This document shows positions 46,929 through 55,809 of a stretch of 64,000 bases of DNA, piece after piece. The position numbers and the translations under genes were made by a program. This DNA is from Peptostreptococcus canis (GTDB taxonomy: Bacteria; Bacillota; Clostridia; Peptostreptococcales; Peptostreptococcaceae). The notes under the pieces were generated by a model that was not told where the DNA came from, ran no database searches, and worked only from the letters and a program-made list of their open reading frames with translations. The stretch lies in the NCBI RefSeq assembly GCF_014229965.1, contig NZ_JABGBW010000004.1:39819-103818 (forward strand), written 5' to 3'. Every line of letters starts with the position of its first letter. Within the stretch, counting starts at the first letter, position 1.

Positions 46929-47402
46929 TTATTTAACTAAAAGGACAACATCTTTTCCTTTTTCCACAGATTCGCCTTTCTTTTTTGATTCCAAAGAATT
47001 ATATTCGCTTTCCACTATCACAACAGGAATTTCGGTTCTACAACCTTTTTCTGCTAAAAAATCAAGATCCGCTTCAATCAATTTATCTCCTTTTGATACA
47101 TCTTGCCCTTCTTTCACAAAAGCCCTAAAGCCCTCCCCTTTTAATGCAACTGTATCAAGTCCTATATGAATTAAAACATTTATTCCATCTTTTTGTAGAG
47201 TAATGGCATGAAGGGTATCAAAAATACTAACAACTTTGCCATCAAAGGGACTTACTATTTCGCCACTTTCAGGAATTATTGCAATTCCATCACCAAGCAT
47301 TTTCTCACTAAAAACACCATCATTTACCTCTTTAATATCAATCACCTTTCCCGTTGCTGGCGCCACAAGCTCAATACCTTTTTTCTTGAATAAACCTAAC
47401 AT
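46929..47402 (-). CDS. crr: PTS glucose-type EIIA domain protein
   Basis: A single-domain EIIA-Glc of about 157 residues. ELVAPATGKVIDIKEVNDGVFSEKMLGDG (read in parts) and GEIVSPFDGKVV open the fold. The phosphorylated histidine is in VLIHIGLDTVALKGEGF. It carries phosphate from HPr to a sugar-specific EIIBC and can be a regulator. No EIIBC is adjacent, so it probably serves permeases encoded elsewhere. The start is at 47402, 6 bases after GGAGG. It follows proC by 24 bp. Confidence 0.92.
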   Translation of the reverse strand: MLGLFKKKGIELVAPATGKVIDIKEVNDGVFSEKMLGDGIAIIPESGEIVSPFDGKVVSIFDTLHAITLQKDGINVLIHIGLDTVALKGEGFRAFVKEGQDVSKGDKLIEADLDFLAEKGCRTEIPVVIVESEYNSLESKKKGESVEKGKDVVLLVK

Positions 47403-47426
47403 AACCATCCTCCGTTTTTAAATTAA

Positions 47427-48233
47427 TTATTTTTTAGCCATATCTATTGATTTTTCAACACATGCAACCTGCCCTTTTATAACGGCATTTCTCATTCCAT
47501 TTTCCTCTAATACTTCTACAGCTTTAATAGTAGTTCCTCCTGGTGAACATACCATATCTTTTAATTCTCCCGGATGTTTTCCTGTCTCTAATACCATCTT
47601 TGCGGCACCATATACAGATTGTGCAGCGAATTTATATGCTTGTGACCTAGGCATTCCAGTTAGAACGGCTGCATCAGCCATCGCCTCTATAAACATGAAA
47701 ACATATGCCGGAGAAGAACCACTCACACCTGTCACAGCATCCATCAAAGATTCACTTACTATTTCGGATTTTCCAAAAGAATTGAATATATCACAAGCTA
47801 ATTCCAAATCCTTATCAGATATATTTGAATTTTTACAAATTGCAGCCATTCCTTCACCTACAAGGGCAGGTGTATTAGGCATAACTCTAATTATTTTTTT
47901 ATCTTCTCCAATAACTGCTTCCAAATCTTCAATAGATACTGCAGCAGCTATTGATATAATAATCTTATCATTTCCTATTGTATTTTTTACATCATTCATT
48001 ACTTTTTTTATTATATTTGGTTTCACAGCAAATATAACAACATCCCCAAACTCTACTGCTTCTTTTGAATCCGTTGTAGTGTTTACATCAAATTCTTTCT
48101 TAACTAAATCAAGTCCGGGAACATAAGGATCTGATACCATAATATTTTCCGGCTTTACTATACCCGATTTAATTACTCCTCCAAGCATAGCTTTTCCCAT
48201 ATTTCCGGCACCTATAAAACTTATTTTTCTCAT
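47427..48233 (-). CDS. proC: Pyrroline-5-carboxylate reductase
   Basis: A 268-residue NAD(P)H-dependent reductase making L-proline from pyrroline-5-carboxylate. The Rossmann start is RKISFIGAGNMGKAMLGG. The substrate-site block is GVSGSSPAYVFMFIEAMADAAV (read in parts) and the late TIKAVEVLEENGMRNAV. P5C is exactly the product of HypD, whose gene lies just upstream in the same direction. A terminator and a separate putative promoter lie between them, so coupling may be by neighbourhood only. GGGGG precedes the ATG. Confidence 0.96.
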   Translation of the reverse strand: MRKISFIGAGNMGKAMLGGVIKSGIVKPENIMVSDPYVPGLDLVKKEFDVNTTTDSKEAVEFGDVVIFAVKPNIIKKVMNDVKNTIGNDKIIISIAAAVSIEDLEAVIGEDKKIIRVMPNTPALVGEGMAAICKNSNISDKDLELACDIFNSFGKSEIVSESLMDAVTGVSGSSPAYVFMFIEAMADAAVLTGMPRSQAYKFAAQSVYGAAKMVLETGKHPGELKDMVCSPGGTTIKAVEVLEENGMRNAVIKGQVACVEKSIDMAKK

Positions 48234-48258
48234 AATTGTACCCCCTAAAAAATTATTT

Positions 48259-48288
48259 TATATAATTTAAAATTAATAATACTTTCAA
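48259..48288 (-). promoter_or_regulatory. Candidate promoter of proC-crr
   Basis: Minus strand TTGAAA (48283-48288), 18-bp spacer, TATATA (48259-48264), about 25 bp before the proC start. Plausible because a terminator lies just upstream. Confidence 0.4.
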
Positions 48289-48338
48289 TATAACAAACTT
48301 TTTCATCACAGATATATTTTATCACATTAATTAACAAA

Positions 48339-48366
48339 AAGGGATACCATAATACAGATATCCCTT
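48339..48366 (-). terminator. Terminator of hypDAE-hypD
   Basis: AAGGGATA / TATCCCTT (48339-48346 with 48359-48366), then TTTTTG on the minus strand, 53 bp past the hypD stop. It may be partly leaky, letting transcripts continue into proC. Confidence 0.75.
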
Positions 48367-48418
48367 ATATATTAAATTATTTATTCTTTACTCCCATTAT
48401 ACTAAAACTGTAACTCTT

Positions 48419-50788
48419 TTAGAATGTCTGTTCAGTTCTATTAATTATTTCATCTTGAAGAGCCCTACTCAAATTGTTGAAATGATCACTATATCCGGCT
48501 ACTCTTACAATCAAATCCTTATAGTCATCCGGATTTTTCTGAGCAGCAAGAAGAACATTTCTGTCAAACACATTGAATTGAATATGATGTCCATCCATAT
48601 TGAAATAGGATCTTACCAAACTCGCCATATTATCAAGGCCTTCTTCTCCTACGACTACTGATGGAGCAAATCTCTGGTTTAATAAAGTTCCTCCTGTTTT
48701 TAAGTGATCCATTTTAGCACAAGATTTGATAACTGCAGTTGGCCCATTGGTATCCCCACCTTTTTCCGGAGAAATTCCTTCAGATACCGGTACATGTGCA
48801 AGTCTGCCATTTGGAGATGCATTCATTACTTCACCAAAGTACACATGACAAGTTGTAGGTAACATATTTATTCTATACTTGCCACCAGTTGCAGTTGGTC
48901 TGTCAGTTATTGCATCATAATATAACTTAAATACACTTTGCATGATTTCATCCGCATAATCGTCATCATTACCATACTTCGGTGTTTTATTCTTCACTAG
49001 ATTTAATATGTGCTCATATCCTTCAAAATTAGCATCTATGGCATCCATTAAAGTACCCATATCAAATTTCTTCTTATCAAAAACATTATACTTGATAGCT
49101 GCCAAACTGTCTGTAATTGTACCAGTTCCAACTCCTTGAATATACCTAGTGTTGTACCTTGCTCCACCTCTTTGATAATCCATTGCTTTCTCAATGCAAT
49201 CATCTACTATTGTGGAAATAAATGGTGCCGGAGCATGCTTAGCATAAATATTTTCAATTATTAAATTTCCTCTCATCTTAACATCTATAAAATGATTAAG
49301 CTGTTTAGAAAAAGCTTCAAATAACTCTTCATATGATTTGAAATCTCTAGGATCTCCTGTTTCAAGACCTAATTTTTTACCTGTTTGAGGATCTATACCA
49401 TTATATAAAGTTATTTCTAGAATTTTTGGTATATTCATATACCCAGTTAAAACATATGCCTCTTTACCAAAGCATCCAGTTTCAACACATCCACTACTAC
49501 CCCCATATCTTGCATCTTCAAGAGTTTTACCGGCTTCAAGTAATTCCTGAACTATTGCATCAGTATTATAAAATGCCGGCTGTCCCCATCCTTTTCTTGA
49601 TATTTCACAAGCTCTCTTTAAGAATTTTTGCGGAGTTTTTCTACTTATCTGAACATTTGAACTTGGCTGAAGTAATTTCATTTCATCCATAGTGTCCAAT
49701 ATTATATAACTTACTTCATTAACTCCATTTTGTCCGTCCGGAGTTATACCACCAGTATTAATATTGGCAAAATCAGTATAAGTAGCACTTTCCTTTAATG
49801 TGATACCTACTTTTGGAGGAGCAGGCTGGTTATTAAATTTAACCCAAAAACATTCCATTAATTCCTGAGCTTGTTCTCTTGTCAATCTACCTTCTTCAAT
49901 ATCATTTTCATAGAAAGGATTTAAATGCTGATCTAATCTACCCGGACTATAAGCATCCCAAATATTTAATTCAGTAGTAACACCTACATGAACAAACCAA
50001 TACATCTGAAGTGCCTGATGGAATGTTTTAGGTTTATGAGCAGGAACAACATCACAGTTTTCAGCTATTAATAATAAATCTGCTTTTCTCTGTGGATCAT
50101 CTGTCTGAGCCGCCATCTCCCTAGCTTTTTCAGCATATCTTTTCCCGTAAATCATTATTGCATCACAAGCTATAGACATTGCTTCCAGATCGACTTTTTT
50201 ATTATACGCATCCACATCATTTGTAAAATCTATTCTTTTCATTCTTTCTTCTATTTTTTTCTTAAAATCCAAGAATCCGTTTTTATAAAAATTATTTCCA
50301 GCAACTGTATGCCCTGGTGCTCTCTGTTCCATAAATTCTGTAAACATACCAGCTTCGTAACAGTCTATCCATTCCTGATCCATATTGCTAATTATTCTAT
50401 TTCTTATCTGTCTTCCCTGCCAGAAAGGAATAATTTTTTCTTCCTGAATCTTCATATCTTCTTCAGAAACCTTGAAATTAACCAAATCTCTGTCATTCAT
50501 CACCCTCATATCTTCAAGTGAATGACAACACTGATCCGGATATGTCGGCGCTCCCTGTGGACCATCACCTTTCTCACCGACAATTAGTTCATTATCGTTT
50601 ATACAAAGAGATCTGTTTTCCATATAATACTTAAATGCCTTTGCTCTCAGTATTGGTGTTTCAACACTTCCTTCATATTTTTGATAAGCTTCTGTCATTA
50701 ATACAGCACGTTCTATACTAATATATGGCTGAGCCTCAATACTTTGCTGTCTTAATTTTCTCGTTCTCTCAAATGTTCCTCTTTCCAT
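48419..50788 (-). CDS. hypD: trans-4-hydroxy-L-proline dehydratase (glycyl radical enzyme)
   Basis: A 789-residue glycyl radical enzyme. The thiyl-radical cysteine is C434 in GGSSGCVETGC with base E436, and the glycyl radical G765 is in RVAGYSDHF. F152, H160, D278, S334, Y450 and T645 fall at exactly the positions I recall for the active site of Clostridioides difficile HypD. That separates it from choline, glycerol and propanediol enzymes. It dehydrates 4-hydroxyproline to pyrroline-5-carboxylate, which proC reduces to proline. The activase gene is 1 bp upstream. Likely role: using collagen-derived hydroxyproline as a Stickland electron acceptor or proline source. Confidence 0.95.
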   Translation of the reverse strand: MERGTFERTRKLRQQSIEAQPYISIERAVLMTEAYQKYEGSVETPILRAKAFKYYMENRSLCINDNELIVGEKGDGPQGAPTYPDQCCHSLEDMRVMNDRDLVNFKVSEEDMKIQEEKIIPFWQGRQIRNRIISNMDQEWIDCYEAGMFTEFMEQRAPGHTVAGNNFYKNGFLDFKKKIEERMKRIDFTNDVDAYNKKVDLEAMSIACDAIMIYGKRYAEKAREMAAQTDDPQRKADLLLIAENCDVVPAHKPKTFHQALQMYWFVHVGVTTELNIWDAYSPGRLDQHLNPFYENDIEEGRLTREQAQELMECFWVKFNNQPAPPKVGITLKESATYTDFANINTGGITPDGQNGVNEVSYIILDTMDEMKLLQPSSNVQISRKTPQKFLKRACEISRKGWGQPAFYNTDAIVQELLEAGKTLEDARYGGSSGCVETGCFGKEAYVLTGYMNIPKILEITLYNGIDPQTGKKLGLETGDPRDFKSYEELFEAFSKQLNHFIDVKMRGNLIIENIYAKHAPAPFISTIVDDCIEKAMDYQRGGARYNTRYIQGVGTGTITDSLAAIKYNVFDKKKFDMGTLMDAIDANFEGYEHILNLVKNKTPKYGNDDDYADEIMQSVFKLYYDAITDRPTATGGKYRINMLPTTCHVYFGEVMNASPNGRLAHVPVSEGISPEKGGDTNGPTAVIKSCAKMDHLKTGGTLLNQRFAPSVVVGEEGLDNMASLVRSYFNMDGHHIQFNVFDRNVLLAAQKNPDDYKDLIVRVAGYSDHFNNLSRALQDEIINRTEQTF

Positions 50789-50789
50789 A

Positions 50790-51701
50790 TTATCCTCCTA
50801 TTTTCACCTTAAAATTATTTTTTTCAAATATTTCTTTTATTTCCTCAAGCTTCTCATCACTTGGTTTCTTAAATTCATCTCCCTCGTATTTTACACCAAG
50901 TTTCTCATATTTATTAACCATAATATTATGATATGGGAGTAAATTTACATTTTCTATCTTCAAATCTTTTAAAATATCTATCATTTTTAATATTTCCGAA
51001 TTATCTTCAGAAACGTTTACCCCTTCAATAAGAGGTATTCTAATATTTATTTTAGCGTCCACTGAACTGAGATACCTAAGATTTTCGAAGATTTTATCAT
51101 TTGATTTGCCTGTAAATGCTATATGCTTCTCTTCATCTACCAGCTTTATATCATACAAAAAAATACCTACTTTTTTATATATTCTTTCATAATTTTCTTT
51201 AGGAGCATATCCACATGTGTCAATAGCTACATGTATACCTTTACTATTACATGCATCAAGTAATTTCTCTATATAGCCCATATTTTGACACATTATTTCT
51301 CCACCCGACAGTGTGACTCCTCCACCTGATTCTTCATAAAACATATTGTCTTTTTCAATAATCTTGATAAGTTCTTTTAATTCGTATGTATCTCCCACTA
51401 ACTCTCTTGAATTTGATAGACACCAATCAATACATTCTCCGCAGAGCTCGCAATTATCCGGATTCCTTTTAATCTCTGTCCCTTCCACATAAACCGCATT
51501 GCCTTTACAAACTTTTACACAAGTTTCACATTTTAGACACTTTTCGGCATCATATAAAAAGTCAATCTTATAGCTTTGACTTTCCGGATTATGACACCAC
51601 TTACAGGTTAATGGACATCCTTTAAAAAAGATAGTTGTCCTTATACCTGGACCATCGTGTATACTACATTTTTGAATATTTAAAATTAATGGCTTTTGCA
51701 A
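50790..51701 (-). CDS. HypD-activating enzyme (radical SAM)
   Basis: A 303-residue glycyl-radical-enzyme activase. The radical SAM motif is CPLTCKWC (the CxxxCxxC loop, residues about 30-37) after SIHDGPGIRTTIFFKG. Two extra ferredoxin-like [4Fe-4S] clusters follow (CLKCETCVKVC and CELCGECIDWC, about 55-95), then the GGGVTLSGGE SAM-binding stretch. It generates the radical on G765 of HypD. The only in-frame start after a stop is a TTG at 51701, with GAGGAG 10 bases upstream. It is the first gene of the two-gene unit. Confidence 0.93.
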   Translation of the reverse strand: MQKPLILNIQKCSIHDGPGIRTTIFFKGCPLTCKWCHNPESQSYKIDFLYDAEKCLKCETCVKVCKGNAVYVEGTEIKRNPDNCELCGECIDWCLSNSRELVGDTYELKELIKIIEKDNMFYEESGGGVTLSGGEIMCQNMGYIEKLLDACNSKGIHVAIDTCGYAPKENYERIYKKVGIFLYDIKLVDEEKHIAFTGKSNDKIFENLRYLSSVDAKINIRIPLIEGVNVSEDNSEILKMIDILKDLKIENVNLLPYHNIMVNKYEKLGVKYEGDEFKKPSDEKLEEIKEIFEKNNFKVKIGG

Positions 51702-51742
51702 GCAATATCATCTCCTCATATTATTATTTCTTTTTTAAATTA

Positions 51743-51800
51743 ATTTGTTTTAAAGTATAAAATTCAACACTTATTTTAAATTTTCTACTTTAAAACAAAT
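51743..51800 (-). promoter_or_regulatory. 15-bp inverted repeat upstream of the hypD unit
   Basis: ATTTGTTTTAAAGTA (51743-51757) is perfectly repeated in inverse as TACTTTAAAACAAAT (51786-51800), with 28 bases between, 42-99 bp upstream of the activase start. A third copy of the core TTTAAAGTA lies at 51836-51844. No U-run follows, so it is not a terminator. It looks like a multi-site operator, or else a leader hairpin. Confidence 0.5.
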
Positions 51801-51996
51801 AATTTTTAATAAAATCAGTAAAAATATCAACAAAATTTAAAGTAAAATCTAGTTGCCATAATCTTAACATTTATATGTGCTTTTGTCTATATATTTTTAA
51901 AAAATATATAGAAAAGATTTATAATTATTAAAAAATATGAAAAAAAATATATATTTATCAACTTAAAATTAATTTAAAATAAAATTATAAATTAAT
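51801..51996. other. AT-rich intergenic stretch with 25-bp palindrome
   Basis: Holds a perfect palindrome, CTATATATTTTT-A-AAAAATATATAG (51887-51911), and the third TTTAAAGTA copy (51836-51844). A weak minus-strand promoter (TTGATA with a TAAAAA -10 region near 51810-51832) is possible. No ORF. Confidence 0.4.
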
Positions 51997-52037
51997 AAAA
52001 ATTGGAGCAAGCTATTTATTTGCTTGCTCCAATTTTT
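51997..52037. terminator. Terminator of metG-tatD-HAD
   Basis: A perfect 16-bp stem AAAAATTGGAGCAAGC / GCTTGCTCCAATTTTT (51997-52012 with 52022-52037), 9-base loop, T-runs in both directions. Confidence 0.92.
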
Positions 52038-52062
52038 TATATAATCAAACAGTATTATAATA

Positions 52063-52734
52063 TTATAAGATATTATTGTTTTTCTCAAGCCAGTCTATCA
52101 CTTCAAATAAATTATTGCATATCCCATCTGACTGATTTATCATTTCTTTAGTTGGTTCTTTAAAGTCTACTACATTAATACATTTGAATCCTCCTGAAAA
52201 AGCAGCTTTTATTCCTGATGGAGAATCTTCCAGAACCAAACATTCTTCTGGTCTCAAATTTAATTTAGATGCTACTTTCAAAAATATTTCTGGATTTGGT
52301 TTCGAATTTTCAACTTCATCACCAAACATAAATTCATCTATATATGCGTATATATTTTCTTTTTTTAATCTTTTTTCAGCTAGATTCCTTCCGGTAGATG
52401 TTGCAATACCTATCTTATATCCTTTTTCTTTTAAATATTCCAAAATTTCAAAAACTCCGGGTAACACGGGAATTCTATTGCTATCTAGTTCATTAATCAT
52501 AGCCTCCCTCTTTTCAACAGCTATACTTCTAAAATCTATATCTGGATCATTATATATTTTTTCGAGCCCATCTATTACTCCATCAAAGTTTCTTCCCATG
52601 ACTTTCTTATATGTCTCATCAGTCATTTTATGACCATACTTTTTCATAGTAGCAATCCAAAATCTAGATGACATTCTTTCTGTATCAAAGATGACTCCAT
52701 CAACATCAAATATTACCGCTTTTATTTTTTTCAC
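52063..52734 (-). CDS. HAD-IA phosphatase (beta-phosphoglucomutase-like)
   Basis: A 223-residue HAD hydrolase. Motif I is KAVIFDVDGVIFDTE. The helical cap is at about 18-85. Motif II is the threonine of IGIATSTGRN, the lysine is in NSKPNPEIF, and motif IV is CLVLEDSPSGIKAAFSGG. This pattern fits beta-phosphoglucomutase or sugar-phosphate phosphatases such as YcjU/GphA, and the substrate cannot be assigned. The start is a GTG at 52734 with GAGGTG 5 bases upstream. It follows tatD by 21 bp and ends in a terminator. Confidence 0.8.
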   Translation of the reverse strand: MKKIKAVIFDVDGVIFDTERMSSRFWIATMKKYGHKMTDETYKKVMGRNFDGVIDGLEKIYNDPDIDFRSIAVEKREAMINELDSNRIPVLPGVFEILEYLKEKGYKIGIATSTGRNLAEKRLKKENIYAYIDEFMFGDEVENSKPNPEIFLKVASKLNLRPEECLVLEDSPSGIKAAFSGGFKCINVVDFKEPTKEMINQSDGICNNLFEVIDWLEKNNNIL

Positions 52735-52755
52735 TTTCTCACCTCTACTTAAAAT

Positions 52756-53526
52756 TTACTTTATTCCAAAGAATTTTTTTGCATTTTCCTTTGTTGCCTG
52801 ACATACTTCCTCATACGAAATTCCTTTTTCAAAAGCAATCTTCTCAGCTACAAACTTTACAAGAGAAGGGTCATTTCTCTTGCCTCTATATGGTGTAGGT
52901 GCCATATATGGAGAGTCTGTTTCTATGAATAGCCATTCTAGTGGAATTTCTCTAGCTACCTGAACTGTTTTTCTATTATTCTTAAATGTTACAGTTCCCG
53001 GGATTGATATATAGCATCCCATTTTAATATATTCTCTTGCCAATTCCAATGAACCGCTAAAACAGTGAAGAACACACCCTGTTTCCGGTGCCTTATATTT
53101 CTTTATTATATCAAAAGTATCCTGATGAGCATCCCTATCATGAACGATGAAAGGAAGTCCTAATTCATTTGCCAGTTCTATCTGTCTAATAAACCATTTT
53201 TTTTGATCTTCCCTTGGAGACAAATCATAATAATAGTCAAGCCCTATTTCTCCTATTGCTACAACTTTTTCATTTTCTCTTGCCCATTTTTTAAGAGTAT
53301 TTATATCTTTTTCAGTCATCCCCTCAACGTCATGAGGATGTACTCCCACTGCAGAATATATAAAATCATATTTATCAGCCAATTCCATTCCCGTTTTTGA
53401 ACTTTCCATATCTGCTCCGGGATTTACAACCAAATCAACTCCCTTTTCTTTTAAAGAAAGTATCAATTCTTCTCTATCTTCGTCAAATTTTTCATCATTT
53501 AGATGAGCATGTGAATCGAACAACAT
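52756..53526 (-). CDS. tatD: TatD-family metal-dependent DNase
   Basis: A 256-residue TIM-barrel hydrolase. MLFDSHAHLNDEKFDEDRE gives the metal-binding HxH. E in VAIGEIGLDYYYD, H in PFIVHDRDAHQDT and HCFSG, and D in LFIETDSPYMAP complete the metal site. It acts as a 3'-5' exonuclease/deoxyribonuclease. It overlaps the metG stop by one base (TAATG). metG-tatD is the metS-yabD order of Bacillus. Confidence 0.94.
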   Translation of the reverse strand: MLFDSHAHLNDEKFDEDREELILSLKEKGVDLVVNPGADMESSKTGMELADKYDFIYSAVGVHPHDVEGMTEKDINTLKKWARENEKVVAIGEIGLDYYYDLSPREDQKKWFIRQIELANELGLPFIVHDRDAHQDTFDIIKKYKAPETGCVLHCFSGSLELAREYIKMGCYISIPGTVTFKNNRKTVQVAREIPLEWLFIETDSPYMAPTPYRGKRNDPSLVKFVAEKIAFEKGISYEEVCQATKENAKKFFGIK

Positions 53527-55466
53527 TATCTCACCTCTACACCGTCTGTAGCACCAGTAGCCAAAGGTATAATAAGATCATCCCCGTTATCTCCAGCAGC
53601 CAAAATCATACCTTGTGACTCAATACCTCTTAATTTTACGGGTTTTAAGTTACAAACTACTACTACATCTTTTCCAATCATATCTTCCGGATTATACCAA
53701 GCAGCTATTCCGGACACAATTTGTCTAATTTCAGATCCTATTTTAATCTGTGAAACTAATAATTTATCAGCCTTAGGATGTTTTTCACATTTCACGACCT
53801 TACCTACTCTTAATTCTACTTTATCAAAATCATCTATCGTTATCTCTTTTTTATGTTCAATAGCTTTTTCCTGATCTACAATTTTTTCGGCAAATAGTTC
53901 TTCTAATATTTTTACCTCTTCTTCCACATCCAATCTAGGGAATAGTACTTTTCCTTTATGTACTTTTACACCATCAGGAATTAATCCAAATTCATCAGTG
54001 CTCTCCCAGTTATATAATTCTTCTCTTCCCTTAATTCCCAATTGTTCATATATTTCAACTGCAGTAGCCGGAAGTAAAGGATTAAACAAAGTTGCAATTA
54101 ATCTAATTGATTCACATAGATTATACAATACATTGTTTAACACGTCTTTGTTGGCTTCATCTTTTGCCAAAGCCCAAGGCATAGTTTCATCTATATATTT
54201 ATTAGTTCTTCTGACAAATTTCCATATACTTTCTAACGCCTCATGATACATCAAGTCATTCATTTGTCTTTCAAACTCAACTCTCACTTCTTTATACAAG
54301 CTAATTAAACTCTCGTCAAATTCAGTAGTCGCATCATTTTTTACTAAAATCCCGTCATTGTATTTTTCGACCATTGATACAGTTCTACTTACCAGATTTC
54401 CTAAATCATTCGCTAAATCTGAGTTAATTCTATTTATAAAGTTTCTGTGTGTATAACTTCCATCTTGTCCAAAAGAAAATTCTCTAAGCAAGAAATACTT
54501 AAGAGCATCTACGCCATATCTGTCAACCATCTGACCCGGATATACTATATTTCCTTTTGATTTACTCATTTTATCATCAGCAAATAATATCCATCCATGA
54601 CCAAAAACCTGTTTTGATACAGGTATATCCAAAGCCATTAATAATGCCGGCCATATAATAGTATGAAATCTTACGATTTCCTTTGCAACCAATTGAACAT
54701 TAGCAGGCCAATATTTTTTATATAAAGTATCGTCATCACTTTCATATCCAAGAGCAGTAATATAATTGCAAAGTGCATCTACCCATACATATATGACATG
54801 TTTTTCGTCAAATGGTACTTTTATCCCCCAATCAAAAGAAGTTCTCGTAACAGATAAATCCTCCAATCCTGGATCTAAAAAGTTTTTAATCATTTCATTT
54901 TTTCTACTTTCAGGTGCTATAAAATTTCCTGTTTCAAACAAATCCCTTATTCTATCTTCATATTTTGACAGTTTGAAGAAATAGGACTCTTCCTTTACTA
55001 TTTTAGTTTCTCTACCACAGTCAGGACACTTACATCCATCTATCATTTGTGATTCTGTCCAGAAACTTTCACATGGTACGCAATAATTGCCCTCATAAGA
55101 CCCTTTATATATGTCCCCTTTTTCATATAGTTTAGTGAAAATTTTTTGAATGGCTTTTTCATGTCTTTCTTCTGTCGTTCTTATAAAATCATCATTGGAT
55201 ATTTCAAGTTTTTCCCATAGTTTTTTTATTTCAGCTATTTGGGCATCAAGAAAATCTATTTCTTTCATTCCCGCCTCATGAGCTTTTTTCTGTATTTTTT
55301 CGCCATGCTCATCTGTACCAGTCAAAAATCTTACATCATAACCACAAAATCTTTTAAATCTTGCAATTGCATCTGCAGCAATCGTAGTATAGGCATGACC
55401 TATATGAAGTTTGCCACTTGGATAATATATAGGCGTTGTAACATAAAATGTCGGTTTTTTATTCAT
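53526..55466 (-). CDS. metG: Methionyl-tRNA synthetase
   Basis: A 646-residue class I synthetase. The HIGH motif is in PSGKLHIGHAYTT, the zinc-binding cysteines in CVPCESFW and CKCPDCG, and KMSKS in DDKMSKSKGN. The C-terminal EMAP/tRNA-binding domain (about 545-646) has VELRVGKVVKCEKHPKADKL. The gene is preceded by a T-box leader that should couple its expression to the charging state of tRNA-Met. AGGAGG precedes the ATG. Confidence 0.97.
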   Translation of the reverse strand: MNKKPTFYVTTPIYYPSGKLHIGHAYTTIAADAIARFKRFCGYDVRFLTGTDEHGEKIQKKAHEAGMKEIDFLDAQIAEIKKLWEKLEISNDDFIRTTEERHEKAIQKIFTKLYEKGDIYKGSYEGNYCVPCESFWTESQMIDGCKCPDCGRETKIVKEESYFFKLSKYEDRIRDLFETGNFIAPESRKNEMIKNFLDPGLEDLSVTRTSFDWGIKVPFDEKHVIYVWVDALCNYITALGYESDDDTLYKKYWPANVQLVAKEIVRFHTIIWPALLMALDIPVSKQVFGHGWILFADDKMSKSKGNIVYPGQMVDRYGVDALKYFLLREFSFGQDGSYTHRNFINRINSDLANDLGNLVSRTVSMVEKYNDGILVKNDATTEFDESLISLYKEVRVEFERQMNDLMYHEALESIWKFVRRTNKYIDETMPWALAKDEANKDVLNNVLYNLCESIRLIATLFNPLLPATAVEIYEQLGIKGREELYNWESTDEFGLIPDGVKVHKGKVLFPRLDVEEEVKILEELFAEKIVDQEKAIEHKKEITIDDFDKVELRVGKVVKCEKHPKADKLLVSQIKIGSEIRQIVSGIAAWYNPEDMIGKDVVVVCNLKPVKLRGIESQGMILAAGDNGDDLIIPLATGATDGVEVR

Positions 55467-55508
55467 AAAATTTATCCTCCTGTTTCACAAATATAATTAT
55501 TTTTTCAT

Positions 55509-55760
55509 AAAAAAATACCCCTATGTAAAACATAGGGGCGATTATTATTCACGGTACCACCCTACTTATTGCAACTAAAAAGTCACAATATCTCTTAGAT
55601 TTAACGCATCGTCCACGAACACCCTAATTCTAAAACTCAGGTGTAAAAGCTCCAAGGCCATATTCGATATTTTTACAGTATCGGTTCACACCTACTCCGA
55701 CTCTCTGAAACCTTATTATATATCTACTCTTCTCTTCTCAGCTATATATGAAACTTTGAT
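55509..55760 (-). promoter_or_regulatory. T-box riboswitch controlling metG
   Basis: On the minus strand the T-box sequence AGGGTGGTACCGTG lies at 55563-55550. The terminator CCCCTATG / CATAGGGG (55518-55525, 55531-55538) plus TTTTTTT follows. Upstream, a long structured leader includes a stem I-like region. The triplet ATG (55661-55659), in GAATATGG on the 3' side of stem I, is a plausible methionine specifier. Uncharged tRNA-Met would pair with UGG-context bases in the T-box bulge and prevent termination. Confidence 0.92.
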
Positions 55761-55766
55761 AAGTAC

Positions 55767-55795
55767 AGTTTATATTATTTTTCTTTAAAAGTCAA
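55767..55795 (-). promoter_or_regulatory. Promoter of the T-box/metG transcript
   Basis: Minus strand TTGACT (55790-55795) with TATAAA 15 bp away (55769-55774) or TAAACT at 17 bp. This places the start near the beginning of the T-box leader. Confidence 0.45.
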
Positions 55796-55809
55796 TCGCA
55801 ATAATATTA

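Noticed and set aside
48419..50788. Choline TMA-lyase, glycerol dehydratase or pyruvate formate-lyase assignment for the glycyl radical enzyme
   Set aside because: Active-site residues match HypD position for position, and proC lies nearby. None of the partner genes of the other enzymes (microcompartment, dehydrogenase) is present.
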